Program-made: the position numbers and the translations under genes
Assembly: GCA_964017155.1 (NCBI GenBank)
Contig: OZ024857.1
Coordinates: 32,841,542 to 32,905,541 of the forward strand
Origin: Oasisia sp. SBJ-2009
Lineage: Eukaryota; Annelida; Polychaeta; Sabellida; Siboglinidae
Direction of reading: 5' to 3'
Length of the DNA: 64,000 bases
Notes under the pieces: generated by a model
What the model was told of the DNA's origin: nothing
What the model saw: the letters and a program-made list of their open reading frames with translations, nothing else
Database searches by the model: none
Shown here: positions 34,962 to 46,527 of the stretch, in pieces
Layout of the letters: every line of letters begins with the position of its first letter
Numbering within the stretch: position 1 is the stretch's first letter

Positions 34962-35942
34962 ATGGGTGAAGTGGGGAGGTTGGGTGAAGTGGGGAGGTTG
35001 GTTGGAGAGTGGAGGTTGGGTGGAGTGGGGAGGTTCGGTGGAGTGGGGAGGTTGGGTGCTCTGGGGAGGTAGGGTGAAGTGGGTAGGTTGTGTGGAGTGA
35101 TGTGGTGGGTGGAGTGGGGAGTTTGAGTGGAGTGGGGAGGTTGGGTGATTTGGGGAGGTTGGGTGGAGTGGGGAGGTTGGGTGATGTGGGGAGGTTGGGT
35201 GAAGTGGGGAGGTTGGGCGAAGTGGGGAGGTTGGGTTGAGTGGGGAGGTTGTATGAAGTGGGGAAGTTGTGTGGAGTGCGGAGGTTGGGTGGAGTGCGGA
35301 GGTTGCATGGAGTGCGGAAGTTGGGTGGAGTGCGGAAGTTGGGTGGAGTGCGGAGGTTGGGTGAAATGGGGAGGTTGGGTGGAGTGGGGAGGTTGGGTGG
35401 AGGGGGGAGGTTGGGTGGAGTGGGGAGAATGGGTTGAAGTGGGGAGGTTGGGTGGAGTGGTGTGGTTGGTTGGAGTGCGGAGGTTGCATGGAGTGCGGAA
35501 ATTGGGTGGAGTGCGGAAGTTGGGTGGGGTGCGGAGGTTGGGTGAAGTGGGGAGGTTGTGTGTAGTGGGGAGGTTGGGTGGAGGGCGGAGGTTGGGTGGA
35601 GTGGGGAGGATGGGTTGAAGTGGGGAGGTTGGGTGGAGTGGGGAGGTTGGGTGGAGTTGGCAGGTTGGATGGCGTGGGGAGGTTCGGTGGAGTGGGGAGG
35701 TTTGGTGGAGTGCTGATGTTGGGTGGTGTTCGGAGGTTGGGTGGAGCGCGGAGGTTGGGTGGAGCGCGGAAGTTGCGTGGAGTACGGAAGTTGAGTGGTG
35801 TGCGGAAGTTGGGTGGAGTGCGGAAGTTGGGTGGAGTGCTGAAGTTGGGTGGAGTGCGGAGGTTCGGTGGAGTGCGGAGGTTGGATGGAGTGCGAAGGTT
35901 GGGTGGCGTGCGGAGGTTGGTTGGAATGCGGAGGTTTGGTGA
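34962..35942 (+). repeat. Transition segment between left and right HOR families
   Basis: No exact large-scale partner was found for this stretch. It mixes GGTGCTCTG, GGTGATTTG, GGTTGCATGG and GGTGGAGGG units already seen on the left. It contains a 17-bp unit (GTGATGTGGTGGG near 35098) that becomes common to the right. It is all still 18-bp monomer; there is no non-repeat sequence. Confidence 0.75.
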
Positions 35943-36663
35943 AGTGGGGAGGTTGGGTGATGTGGGGAGGTTGGGTGAAGTGGGGAGTTTGGGTGAAATG
36001 GGGAGGTTGGGTTGAGTGGGGAGGTTGCATGGAGTGCGGAAGTTGGGTGGAGTGCGGAGGTTGCATGGAGTGCGGAAATTGGGTGGAGTGCGAAAGTTGG
36101 GTGGGGTGCGGAGGTTGGGTGAAGTGGGGAGGTTGTGTGGAGTGGGGAGGTTGGGTGGAGGGCGGAGGTTGGGTGGAGTGGGGAGGATGGGTTGAAGTGG
36201 GGAGGTTGGGTGGAGTGGTGTCGTTGGGTGGAGTGCGTAGGTTGGGAGGAGTGGTGAGTTTGGGTGGAGTTGGGAGGTTGGATGGCGTGGGGAGGTTCGG
36301 TGGAGTGGGGAGGTTGGGTGGAGTACTGAAGTTGGGTGGTGTTCGGAGGTTGGGTGGAGTGCGGAGGTTGGGTGGAGCGCGGAAGTTGCGTGGAGTACGG
36401 AAGTTGGGTGGTGTGCGGAAGTTGGGTGGAGTGCGGAAGTTGGCTGGAGTGCTGAGTTTGGATTGAGTGCTGAAGTTGGGTGGAGTGCGGAAGTTGGGTG
36501 GAATGCGGAAGTTGGGTGGAGTGCGGATGTTGGGTGGAGTGCGGAAGTTGTTTGGAGTGCGGAGATTGGGTGGAATGCGGAGGTTGGATGGAGTGCGAAG
36601 GTTGGGTGGCGTGCGGAGGTTGGTTGGAATGCGGAGGTTTGGTGAAGTGGGGAGGTTGGGTGA
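35943..36663 (+). repeat. HOR G, copy 1 (about 720 bp)
   Basis: This copy matches 37886-38606 at a constant offset of 1,943 bp. The block runs from a GGTGATGTG unit through GGTTGCATGG, GGTGGAGGG, GTGTCGTTGG, GTACTGAAG and CGGATG units to GGTTTGGTG. Copies 2 and 3 follow after an unrelated stretch of monomers of about 1.2 kb. Confidence 0.87.
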
Positions 36664-37001
36664 AGTGTGGAGGTTGGGTTGAGTGCGAACTTTGGGTGGA
36701 GTGCGGACGTTGGGTGGAGTGGGGAGTTTGGGTGAAGTAGGGAGGTTGGGTGAAGTGGGGAGGTTGGGTGGAGTGGGGAGGTTTGGTGGAGTGGGGAGTT
36801 TGGGTGGAGTGGGGAGGTTGGGTGATGTGGGGAGGTTGGGTGAAGTGGGGAGGTTGGGTGGAGTGGGGAGGATGGGTAAAGTGGGGAGGTTGGGTGAAGT
36901 GGGGAGGTTGGGTGGAGAGTGGAGGTTGGGTGGAGTGGGGAGGTTCGGTGGAGTGGGGAGGTTGGGTGCTCTGGGGAGGTAGGGTGAAGTGGGGAGGTTG
37001 G

Positions 37002-37305
37002 GTGGAGTGATGTGGTGGGTGGAGTGGGGAGTTTGAGTGGAGTGGGGAGGTTGGGTGATTTGGGGAGGTTGGGTGGAGTGGGCAGGTTGGGTGATGTGGG
37101 GAGGTTGGGTGAAGTGGGGAGGTTGGGCGAAGTGGGGAGGTTGGGTTGAGTGGGGAGGTTGTATGAATTGGGGAAGTTGGGTGGAGTGATGTGGTGGGTG
37201 GAGTGGGGAGTTTGAGTGGAGTGGGGAGGTTGGGTGATTTGGGGAGGTTGGGTGGAGTGGGGAGGTTGGGTGATGTGGGGAGGTTGGGTGAAGTGGGGAG
37301 GTTGG
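37002..37305 (+). repeat. Local 179-bp tandem duplication
   Basis: A block starting GTGGAGTGATGTGGTGGG occurs at 37002 and again at 37181. The offset is 179 bp, ten monomers minus one base, because the block contains a 17-bp unit. The second copy runs to about 37305. The surrounding region 36664-37885 is ordinary monomer mosaic. Confidence 0.8.
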
Positions 37306-37885
37306 GTGGAGTGGGGAGGATGGGTTGAAGTGGGGAGGTTGGGTGGAGTGGTGTGGTTGGTTGGAGTGCGTAGGTTGGGAGGAGTGGGGAGGTTGGGTGG
37401 AGTTGGCAGGTTGGATGGCGTTGGGAGGTTCGGTGGAGTGGGGAGGTTGGGTGGAGTGCTGATGTTGGGTGGTGTTCGGAGGTTGGTGGAGTGCGGAGGT
37501 TGGGTGGAGCGCGGAAGTTGCGTGGAGTACGGAAGTTGAGTGGTGTGCGGAAGTTGGGTGGAGTGGGGAAGTTGGGTGGAGTGCGGAAGTTGCGTGGAGT
37601 GCGGAGGTTGGGTGGAGTGCGGAGGTTGCATGGAGTGCGGAAGTTGGGTGGAGTGCGGAAGTTGGGTGGAGTGGGGAGGTTGGGTGAAGTAGGGAGGTTG
37701 GGTGAAGTGGGGAGGTTGGGTGAAGTGGGGAGGTTGGGTGGAGTGGGGAGGTTGGGTGGAGTGGGGAGGTTGGATGCTCTGGGGAGATTGGGTGAAGTGG
37801 GGAGGTTGGGTGGAGTGAGGAGGTTGGGTGGAGTGGGGAATTTTAGTGGAGTGGTGAGGTTGGGTGATTTGGGGAGGTTGGGTGC

Positions 37886-38588
37886 AGTGGGGAGGTTGGG
37901 TGATGTGGGGAGGTTGGGTGAAGTGGGGAGTTTGGGTGAAATGGGGAGGTTGGGTTGAGTGGGGAGGTTGCATGGAGTGCGGAAGTTGGGTGGAGTGCGG
38001 AGGTTGCATGGAGTGCGGAAATTGGGTGGAGTGCGAAAGTTGGGTGGGGTGCGGAGGTTGGGTGAAGTGGGGAGGTTGTGTGGAGTGGGGAGGTTGGGTG
38101 GAGGGCGGAGGTTGGGTGGAGTGGGGAGGATGGGTTGAAGTGGGGAGGTTGGGTGGAGTGGTGTCGTTGGGTGGAGTGCGTAGGTTGGGAGGAGTGGTGA
38201 GTTTGGGTGGAGTTGGGAGGTTGGATGGCGTGGGGAGGTTCGGTGGAGTGGGGAGGTTGGGTGGAGTACTGAAGTTGGGTGGTGTTCGGAGGTTGGGTGG
38301 AGTGCGGAGGTTGGGTGGAGCGCGGAAGTTGCGTGGAGTACGGAAGTTGGGTGGTGTGCGGAAGTTGGGTGGAGTGCGGAAGTTGGCTGGAGTGCTGAGT
38401 TTGGATTGAGTGCTGAAGTTGGGTGGAGTGCGGAAGTTGGGTGGAATGCGGAAGTTGGGTGGAGTGCGGATGTTGGGTGGAGTGCGGAAGTTGTTTGGAG
38501 TGCGGAGATTGGGTGGAATGCGGAGGTTGGATGGAGTGCGAAGGTTGGGTGGCGTGCGGAGGTTGGTTGGAATGCGGAGGTTTGGTGA
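37886..38588 (+). repeat. HOR G, copy 2 (703 bp)
   Basis: This is directly followed by copy 3. The offset between copies 2 and 3 is 703 bp up to about 38655. It becomes 706 bp after a 3-bp insertion in copy 3. Confidence 0.88.
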
Positions 38589-39312
38589 AGTGGGGAGGTT
38601 GGGTGATGTGGGGAGGTTGGGTGAAGTGGGGAGTTTGGGTGAAATGGGGAGGTTGGGTTGGAGAGTGGGGAGGTTGCATGGAGTGCGGAAGTTGGGTGGA
38701 GTGCGGAGGTTGCATGGAGTGCGGAAATTGGGTGGAGTGCGAAAGTTGGGTGGGGTGCGGAGGATGGGTGAAGTGGGGAGGTTGTGTGGAGTGGGGAGGT
38801 TGGGTGGAGGGCGGAGGTTGGGTGGAGTGGGGAGGATGGGTTGAAGTGGGGAGGTTGGGTGGAGTGGTGTCGTTGGGTGGAGTGCGTAGGTTGGGAGGAG
38901 TGGAGAGTTTGGGTGGAGTTGGGAGGTTGGATGGCGTGGGGAGGTTCGGTGGAGTGGGGAGGTTGGGTGGAGTACTGAAGTTGGGTGGTGTTCGGAGGTT
39001 GGGTGGAGTGCGGAGGTTGGGTGGAGCGCGGAAGTTGCGTGGAGTACGGAAGTTGGGTGGTGTGCGGAAGTTGGGTGGAGTGCGGAAGTTGGCTGGAGTG
39101 CTGAGTTTGGATTGAGTGCTGAAGTTGGGTGGAGTGCGGAAGTTGGGTGGAATGCGGAAGTTGGGTGGAGTGCGGATGTTGGGTGGAGTGCGGAAGTTGT
39201 TTGGAGTGCGGAGATTGGGTGGAATGCGGAGGTTGGATGGAGTGCGAAGGTTGGGTGGCGTGCGGAGGTTGGTTGGAATGCGGAGGTTTGGTGAAGTGGG
39301 GAGGTTGGGTGA
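38589..39312 (+). repeat. HOR G, copy 3 (about 724 bp, 3-bp insertion)
   Basis: This is the third copy. It carries GGTTGGAGAGTGGGG near 38656 where copy 2 reads GGTTGAGTGGGG, a 3-bp gain, and a GGAGGATGG for GGAGGTTGG change near 38762. Similarity ends at 39312 with GAAGTGTGG, as in copy 1, so copies 1 and 3 share the same right-hand neighbour. Confidence 0.88.
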
Positions 39313-42119
39313 AGTGTGGAGGTTGGGTTGAGTGCGAACTTTGGGTGGAGTGCGGACGTTGGGTGGAGTGGGGAGGTTGGGTGAAGTAGGGAGGTTGGGT
39401 GAACTGGGGAGGTTGGGTGGAGTGGGGAGGTTTGGTGGTGTGGGGAGGTTGGGTGGAGTGGGGAGGATGGGTGAAGTGGGGAGGTTGGGTGAAGTGGGGA
39501 GGTTGGGTGGAGAGTGGAGGTTGGGTGGAGTGGGGAGGTTCGGTGGAGTGATGTGGTGGGTGGAGTGGGGAGTTTGAGTGGAGTGGGGAGGTTGGGTGAT
39601 TTGGGGAGGTTGGGTGGAGTGGGCAGGTTGGGTGATGTGGGGAGGTTGGGTGAAGTGGGGAGGTTGGGCGAAGTGGGGAGGTTGGGTTGAGTGGGGAGGT
39701 TGTATGAAGTGGGGAAGTTGTGTGGAGTGCGGAGGTTGGGTGGAGTGCGGAGGTTACATGGAGTGCTGAAGTTGGGTGGAGTGCGGAAGTTGGGTGGAGT
39801 GCGGAGGTTGGGTGAAATGGGGAGGTTGGGTGGAGTGGGGAGGTTGGGTGGAGGGGGGAGGATGGGTTGAAGTGGGGAGGTTGGGTGGAGTGGTGTGGTT
39901 GGTTGGAGTGCGTAGGTTGGAAGGAGTGGGGAGTTTGGGTGGAGTTGGCAGGTTGGATGGCGTGTGGAGGTTCGGTGGAGTGGGGAGGTTGGGTGGAGTG
40001 CTGATGTTGGGTGGTGTTCGGAGGTTGGGTGGAGTGCGGAGGTTGGGTGGAGCGCGGAAGTTGCGTAGAGTACGGAAGTTGAGTGGTGTGCGGAAGTTGG
40101 GTGGAGTGCGGAAGTTGGGTGGAGTGCGGAAGTTGGGTGGAGTGCGGAGGTTGGGTGGAGTGCGGAGGTTGTATGGAGTGCGGAAGTTGGGTGGAGTGCG
40201 GAAGTTGGGTGGAGTGGGGAGGTTGGGTGAAGTAGGGAGGTTGGGTGAAGTGGGGAGGTTGGGTGGGGTGTGGAGGTTGGGTGGAGTGGGGAGTTTGGGT
40301 GATGTGGGGAGGTTGGGTGAAGTGGGGAGGTTGGGTGGAGTGGGGAGGTTGGGTGGAGTGGGGAGGTTGGGTGCTCTGGGGAGGTTGGGTGAAGTGGGGA
40401 GGTTGGGTGGAGTGAGGAGGTTGGGTGGAGTGGGTAATTTTAGTGGAGTGGTGAGGTTGGGTGATTTGGGGAGGTTGGGTGCAGTGGGGAGGTTGGGTGA
40501 TGTGGGGAGGTTGGGTGAAGTGGGGAGGTTGGGTGAAATGGGGAGGTTGGGTTGAGTGGGGAGGTTGGATGGAGTGCGGAAATTGGGTGGAGTGCGGAAG
40601 TTGGGTGGAGTGCGGAGGTTGGGTGAAGTGGGGAGGTTGTGTGGAGTGGGGAGGTTGGGTGGAGCGCGGAAGTTGCGTGGAGTACGGAAGTTGGGTGGTG
40701 TGCGGAAGTTGGGTGGAGTGCGGAAGTTGGCTGGAGTGCTGAGTTTGGGTTGAGTGCAGAAGTTAGGTGGAGTGCGGAAGTTGGGTGGAATGCGGAAGTT
40801 GGGTGGAGTGCGGATGTTGGGTGGAGTGCGGAAGTTGTTTGGAGTGCGGAGATTGGGTGGAATGCGGAGGTTGGATGGAGAGCGAAGTTTGGGTGAAGTA
40901 GGGAGGTTGGGTGGAGTGGGGAGGTTGGGTGAAGTGGGGAGATTGGGTGGAGTGAGGAGGTTTGTTGAAGTTGGGAGGTTGGGTGAAGTGGTGAGGTTGG
41001 GTGAAGTGGGGAGGTTGGGTGGAGAGGGGTGTTTGGGCGGGGTGGGGAGGTTGGGTGGAGTGGAGTGGGGAGATTGGGTGGAGTGGGGAGGTTGGGTGAA
41101 GAGGGGAGGTTGGGTGAAGTGGGGAGGTTGGGTGAAGTGGTGAGGTTGGGTGGAGTGCGGAAGTTGTGTGGAGTGCGGAAGTTGGGTGGAGTGCGGAGGT
41201 TGGGTTGAGTGCGGAAGTTGGTTCGAGTGCGGAGGTTGGTTGGAATGCGGAGGTTTGGTGAAGTGGGGAGGGTGGGTGAAGTGTGGAGGTTGGGTTGAGT
41301 GCGAACTTTGGGTGGAGTGCGGACGTTGGGTGGAGTGGGGAGGTTGGGTGAAGTAGGGAGGTTGGGTGAAGTGGGGAGGTTGGGTGGAGGGGGAGGTTGG
41401 TTGGAGTGGGGAGTTTGGGTGGAGTGGGGAGGTTGGGTGATGTGGGGAGGTTGGGTGAAGTGGGGAGGTTGGGCGGAGTGGGGAGGATGGGTGAAGTGGG
41501 GAGGTTGGGTGAAGTGGGGAGGTTGGGTGGAGAGTGGAGGTTGGGTGGAGTGGGGAGGTTCGGTGGAGTGGGGAGGTTGGGTGCTCTGGGGAGGTACGGT
41601 GAAGTGGGGAGGTTGGGTGGAGTGCTGAGGTGGGTGGAGTGGGGAGTTTGAGTGGAGTGGGGAGGTTGGGTGATTTGGGGAGGTTGGGTGGAGTGGGGAG
41701 GTTGGGTGATGTGGGGAGGTTGGGTAAAGTGGGGAGGTTGTATAAAGTGGGTAAGTTGTGTGGAGTGCGGAGGTTGGGTGGAGTGCGGAGGTTGCATGCA
41801 GTGCGGAAGTTGGGTGGAGTGCGGAAGTTGGGTGGAGTGCGGAGGTTGGGTGAAATGGGGAGGTTGGGTGGAGTGGGGAGGTTGGGTGGAGTGCTGAAGT
41901 TGGGTGGTGTTCGGAGGTTGGGTGGAGTGCGGAAGTTGGGTGGAGTGCGGATGTTGGGTGGAGTGCGGAAGTTGTTTGGAGTGCGGAGATTGGGTGAAGT
42001 GTGGAGGTTGGGTTGAGTGCGAACTTTGGGTGGAGTGCGGACGTTGGGTGGAGTGGGGAGGTTGGGTGAAGTAGGGAGGTTGGGTGAAGTGGGGAGGTTG
42101 GGTGGAGTGGGGAGGTTGT
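39313..42119 (+). repeat. Monomer mosaic, diverged relatives of left-half segments
   Basis: This stretch of about 2.8 kb has no long near-identical partner. Parts resemble left-half segments. About 40600-41140 is a diverged segment T, and about 41290-41640 resembles the 666-bp part of HOR A starting at 124, but with a 17-bp unit near 41387. Variant units such as GTGCTGAGGTGGG near 41622 begin here and recur to the right. Confidence 0.8.
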
Positions 42120-43059
42120 GTGATGTGGGGAGGTTGGGTGAAGTGGGGAGGTTGGGTGGGGTGGGGAGGTTGGGTGGAGTTCGGAGGTTGGATGGAGTGC
42201 GGAAGTTGGGTGGAGTGCGGAAGTTGGGTAGAGTGCGGAAGTTGGGTGGAGTGCGGAGGTTGGGTGGAGTGCGGAAGTTGGTTCGAGTGCGGAAGTTGGG
42301 TGGCGTGCGGGGATTGGTTGGAATGCGGAGGTTTGGTGAAGTGGGGAGGTTGGGTGGAGTTGGGAGGTTAGGTGAAGTGTGGAGGTTGGGTTGAGTGCGA
42401 ACTTTGGGTGGAGTGCGGAGGTTGGGTGGAGTGGGGAGGTTGGGTGAAGTAGAGAGGTTGGGTGAAGTGGGGAGGTTGGGTGGAGTGGGGAGGTTGGGTG
42501 GAGTGGGGAGGTTGGGTGAAGTGGGGAGGTTGGGTTGAGTGGGGAGGTTGTATGAAGTGGGTAAGTTGTGTGGAGTGCGGAGGTTGGGTGGAGTGCGGAG
42601 GTTGCATGGAGTGCGGAAGTTCGGTGGAGTGCGGAAGTTGGGTGGAGTGCGGAGGTTGGGTGAAATGGGGAGGTTGGGTGGAGTGGGGAGGTTGGGTGGA
42701 GGGCGGAGGTTGGGTGGAGTGGGGAGGATGGGTTGAAGTGGGGAGGTTGGGTGGAGTGGTGTCGTTGGTTGGAGTGCGTAGGTTGGGACGAGTGGGGAGG
42801 TTCGGTGGAGTTGGCAGGTTGGATGGCGTGGGGAGGTTCGGTGGAGTGGGGAGGTTGGGTGGAGTGCTGAAGTTGGGTGGTGTTCGGAGGTTGGGTGGAG
42901 TGAGGAGGTTGGGTGGAGCGCGGAAGTTGCGTGGAGTACGGAAGTTGGGTGGTGTGCGGAAGTTGGGTGGAGTGCGGAAGTTGGGTGGAGTGCGGAAGTT
43001 GGGTTGAGTGCGGATGTTGGGTGGAGTGCGGAAGTTGTTTGGAGTGCGGAGATTGGGTG
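42120..43059 (+). repeat. HOR H, copy 1 (940 bp)
   Basis: This copy matches 43975-44914 at an offset of 1,855 bp, with scattered substitutions. It runs from GGTGATGTG through GTAGAGAGG, GTGGGTAAG, GGTTGCATGG and GGGACGAGTGG units to GTTGTTTGG. It is more diverged than the left-half HORs. Confidence 0.85.
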
Positions 43060-43974
43060 AAGTGTGGAGGTTGGGTTGAGTGCGAACTTTGGGTGGAGTG
43101 CGGACGTTGGGTGGAGTGGGGAGGTTGGGTGAAGTAGGGAGGTTGGGTGGAGTGGGGAGTTTGGGTGGAGTGGGGAGGTTGGGTGATGTGGGGAGGTTGG
43201 GTGAAGTGGGGAGGTTGGGCGGAGTGGGGAGGATGGGTGAAGTGGGGAGGTTGGGTGAAGTGGGGAGGTTGGGTGGAGAGTGGAGGCTGGGTGGAGTGGG
43301 GAGGTTCGGTGGAGTGGGGAGGTTGGGTACTCTGGGGAGGTACGGTGAAGTGGGGAGGTTGGGTGGAGTGCTGAGGTGGGTGGAGTGGGGAGTTTGAGTG
43401 GAGTGGGGAGGTTGGGTGATTTGGGGAGGTTGGGTGGAGTGGGTAGGTTGGGTGATGTGGGGAGGTTGGGTGAAGTGGGGAGGTTGGGTGAAGTGGGGAG
43501 GTTGGGTTGAGTGGGGAGGTTGTATGAAGTGGGTAAGTTGTGTGGAGTGCGGAGGTTGGGTGTAGTGCGGAGGTTGCATGGAGTGCGGAAGTTGGGTGGA
43601 GTGCGGAAGTTGGGTGGAGTGCGGAGGTTGGGTGAAATGGGGAGGATGGGTGGAGTGGGGAGGTTGGGTGGAGGGCGGAGGTTGGGTGGAGTGGGGAGAA
43701 TGGGTTCAAGTGGGGAGGTTGGGTGGAGTGGTGTGGTTGGTTGGAGTGCGTAGGTTGACACGAGGGGGGAGGTTCGGTGGAGTTGGCAGGTTGGATGGCG
43801 TGGGGAGGTTCGGTGGAGTGGGGAGGTTGGGTGGAGTGCTGAAGTTGTGTGGTGTTCGGAGGTTGGGTGAAGTGGGGAGGTTGGGTGGAGTGGGGAGGTT
43901 GGATGAAGTGGGGAGGTTGGGTGGAGTGCGGAAGTTGGGTGGAGTGGGGAGTTTGGGTGGAGTTGGGAGGTTGG

Positions 43975-44914
43975 GTGATGTGGGGAGGTTGGGTGAAGTG
44001 GGGAGGTTGGGTGGGGTGGGGAGGTTGGGTGGAGTTCGGAGGTTGGATGGAGTGCGGAAGTTGGGTGGAGTGCGGAAGTTGGGTGGAGTGCGGAAGTTGG
44101 GTGAAGTGCGGAGGTTGGGTGGAGTGCGGAAGTTGGTTCGAGTGCGGAGTTTGGGTGGCGTGCGGAGATTGGTTGGAATGCGGAGGTTTGGTGAAGTGGG
44201 GAGGTTGGGTGGAGTTGGGAGGTTAGGTGAAGTGTGGAGGTTGGGTTGAGTGCGAACTTTGGGTGGAGTGCAGAGGTTGGGTGGAGTGGGGAGGTTGGGT
44301 GAAGTAGAGAGGTTGGGTGAAGTGGGGAGGTTGGGTGGAGTGGGGAGGTTGGGTGGAGTGGGGAGGTTGGGTGAAGTGGGGAGGTTGGGTTGAGTGGGGA
44401 GTTTGTATGAAGTGGGTAAGTTGTGTGGAGTGCGGAGGTTGGGTGGAGTGCGGAGGTTGCATGGAGTGCGGAAGTTGGGTGGAGTGCGAAAGTTGGGTGG
44501 AGTGCGGAGGTTGGGTGAAATGGGGAGGTTGGGTGGAGTGGGGAGGTTGGGTGGAGGGCGGAGGTTGGGTGGAGTGGGGAGGATGGGTTGAAGTGGTGAG
44601 GTTGGGTGGTGAGGTGTGGTTGGTTGGAGTGCGTAGATTGGGACGAGTGGGGAGGTTCGGTGGAGTTGGCAGGTTGGATGGCGTGGGGAGGTTCGGTGGA
44701 GTGGGGAGGTTGAGTGGAGTGCTGAAGTTGGGTGGTGTTCGGAGGTTGGGTGGAGTGCGGAGGTTGGGTGGAGCGCGGAAGTTGCGTGGAGTACGGAAGT
44801 TGGGTGGTGTGCGGAAGTTGGGTGGAGTGCGGAAGTTGGGTGGAGTGCGGTAGCTGGGTGGAGTGCGGATGTTGGGTGGAGTGCGGAAGTTGTTTGGAGT
44901 GCGGAGATTGGGTG
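43975..44914 (+). repeat. HOR H, copy 2 (940 bp)
   Basis: This is the partner of 42120-43059. Differences include GGGAGTTTG for GGGAGGTTG near 44400, GTGGTGAGG near 44597, and CGGTAGCTGG near 44850, where copy 1 has CGGAAGTTGG. The CGGTAGCTGG unit is shared with the 46041 block. Confidence 0.85.
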
Positions 44915-45004
44915 GAATGCGGAGGTTGGATGGAGGGCGAAGGTTGGGTGAAGTGGGGAGGTTGGGTGGAGTGGGGAGGTTGGGTGAAGTAGGGAGGTTG
45001 GGTG
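44546..45004 (+). repeat. 459-bp module, copy 1 (offset 1,495 bp)
   Basis: This module matches 46041-46499. It includes GGTGGAGGGCGG, GGGACGAGTGG, GTGCTGAAG and CGGTAGCTGG units. It overlaps the end of HOR H copy 2, so HOR H material was reused in a second round of duplication. Confidence 0.83.
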
Positions 45005-45104
45005 GGGTGGGGATGTTGGGAGGAGTTCGGAGGTTGGATGGAGTGCAGAAGTTGGGTGGATTGCGGAAGTTGGGTGGAGTGCGGAAGTTGGGTGGAGTGG
45101 GGAC

Positions 45105-45332
45105 GTTGGGTGAAGTAGAGAGGTTGGGTGAAGTGGGGAGGTTGGGTGGAGTGGGGAGGTTGGGTGGAGTGGGGAGTTTGGGTGGAGTGGGGAGGATGGG
45201 TGAAGTGGGGAGGTTGGGTGAAGTGGGGAGGTCGGGTGGAGAGTGGAGGTTGGGTGGAGTGGGGAGGTTCGGTGGAGTGGGGAGGTTGGGTGCTCTGGGA
45301 AGGTAGGGTGAAGTGTGGAGGTTGGGTGGAGT
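45105..45332 (+). repeat. 228-bp module, copy 1 of three
   Basis: The module is marked by GTAGAGAGG, GGTCGGGTGG and GGGAAGGTAGGG units. Copies are at 46528-46755 and 46834-47061, 306 bp apart. The GGTCGG unit is unusual in the array and is a convenient tag. Confidence 0.83.
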
Positions 45333-46040
45333 GATGAGGTTGGGTGGAGTGGGGAGTTTGATTGGAGTGGGGAGGTTGGGTGATTTGGGGAGGTTGGGTG
45401 GAGTTGGGAGGTTGGGTGATGTGGGGAGGTTGGGTGAAGTGGGGAGGTTGGGTGAAGTGGGGAGGTTGGGTTGAATGGGGAGGTTGTATGAAGTGGGGAG
45501 GTTGTGTGGAGAGTGGAGGTTAGGTGGAGTGAAGAGGTTCGGTGGAGTGGGGAGGTTGGGAGCTCTGGGGAGGTAGGGTGAAGTGGGGAGGTTCCGTGGA
45601 GTGCGGAGGTTGGGTGGAGTGCGGAGGTTGCATGGAGTGCGGAAGTTGGGTGGAGTGCGGAAGTTGGGTGGAGTGGGGAGGTTGGGAGAAGTAGGGAGGT
45701 TGGGTGAAGTGGGGAGGTTGGGTGGGGTGGGGAGGTTGGGTGGAGTGGGGAGTTTGGGTAAAGTGGGGAGGTTGGGTGAAGTGGGGAGGTTGGGTGGAGT
45801 GGGGAGGTTGGGTGGAGTGGGGAGGTTGGGTGCTCTGGGGAGGTTGGGTGAAGTGGGGAGGTTGGGTGGAGTGAGGAGGTTGGGTGGAGTGGGGAATTTT
45901 AGTGGAGTGGTGAGGATGGGTGATTTGGGGAGGTTGGGTGCAGTGGGGAGGTTGGGTGAGGTGGGGAGGTTGGGTGAAGTGGGGAGGTTGGGTGAAATGG
46001 GGAGGTTGGGTTGAATGGGGAGGTTGCATAGAGTGCGGAA

Positions 46041-46499
46041 GTTGGGTGGAGGGCGGAGGTTGGGTGGAGTGGGGAGGATGGGTTGAAGTGGTGAGGTTGG
46101 GTGGTGTGGTGTGGTTGGTTGGAGTGCGTAGGTTGGGACGAGTGGGGAGGTTCGGTGGAGTTGGCAGGTTGGATGGCGTGGGGAGTTTCGGTGGAGTGGG
46201 GAGGTTGAGTGGAGTGCTGAAGTTGGGTGGTGTTCGGAGGTTGGGTGGAGTGCGGAGGTTGGGTGGAGCGCGGAAGTTGCGTGGAGTACGGAAGTTGGGT
46301 GGTGTGCGGAAGTTGGGTGGAGTGCGGAAGTTGGGTGGAGTGCGGTAGCTGGGTGGAGTGCGGATGTTGGGTGGAGTGCGGAAGTTGTTTGGAGTGCGGA
46401 GATTGGGTGGAATGCGGAGGTTGGATGGAGGGCGAAGGTTGGGTGAAGTGGGGAGGTTAGGTGGAGTGGGGAGGTTGGGTGAAGTAGGGAGGTTGGGTG
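46041..46499 (+). repeat. 459-bp module, copy 2
   Basis: This is the partner of 44546-45004. It has GGTGGTGTGGTGTGG near 46107 where copy 1 has GGTGGTGAGGTGTGG. Confidence 0.83.
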
Positions 46500-46527
46500 A
46501 AGTGGGGAGGTTGGGTGGGGTGGGGAT

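Noticed and set aside
29174..35308. Minus-strand open frame of 2,044 codons, and similar ones of 900-1,900 codons to its right, as proline/threonine-rich structural or mucin-like genes
   Set aside because: The frame is only the 18-bp repeat read through. It changes among three hexapeptide motifs at indels, overlaps other equally long frames, has no unique N- or C-terminal region, signal peptide or domain, and its ends fall at random variant units.
37002..37305. Transposon terminal repeat or target-site duplication at the short 179-bp duplication
   Set aside because: Both copies are made of array monomers, with no inverted termini or foreign sequence between them; an in-array tandem duplication fits better.
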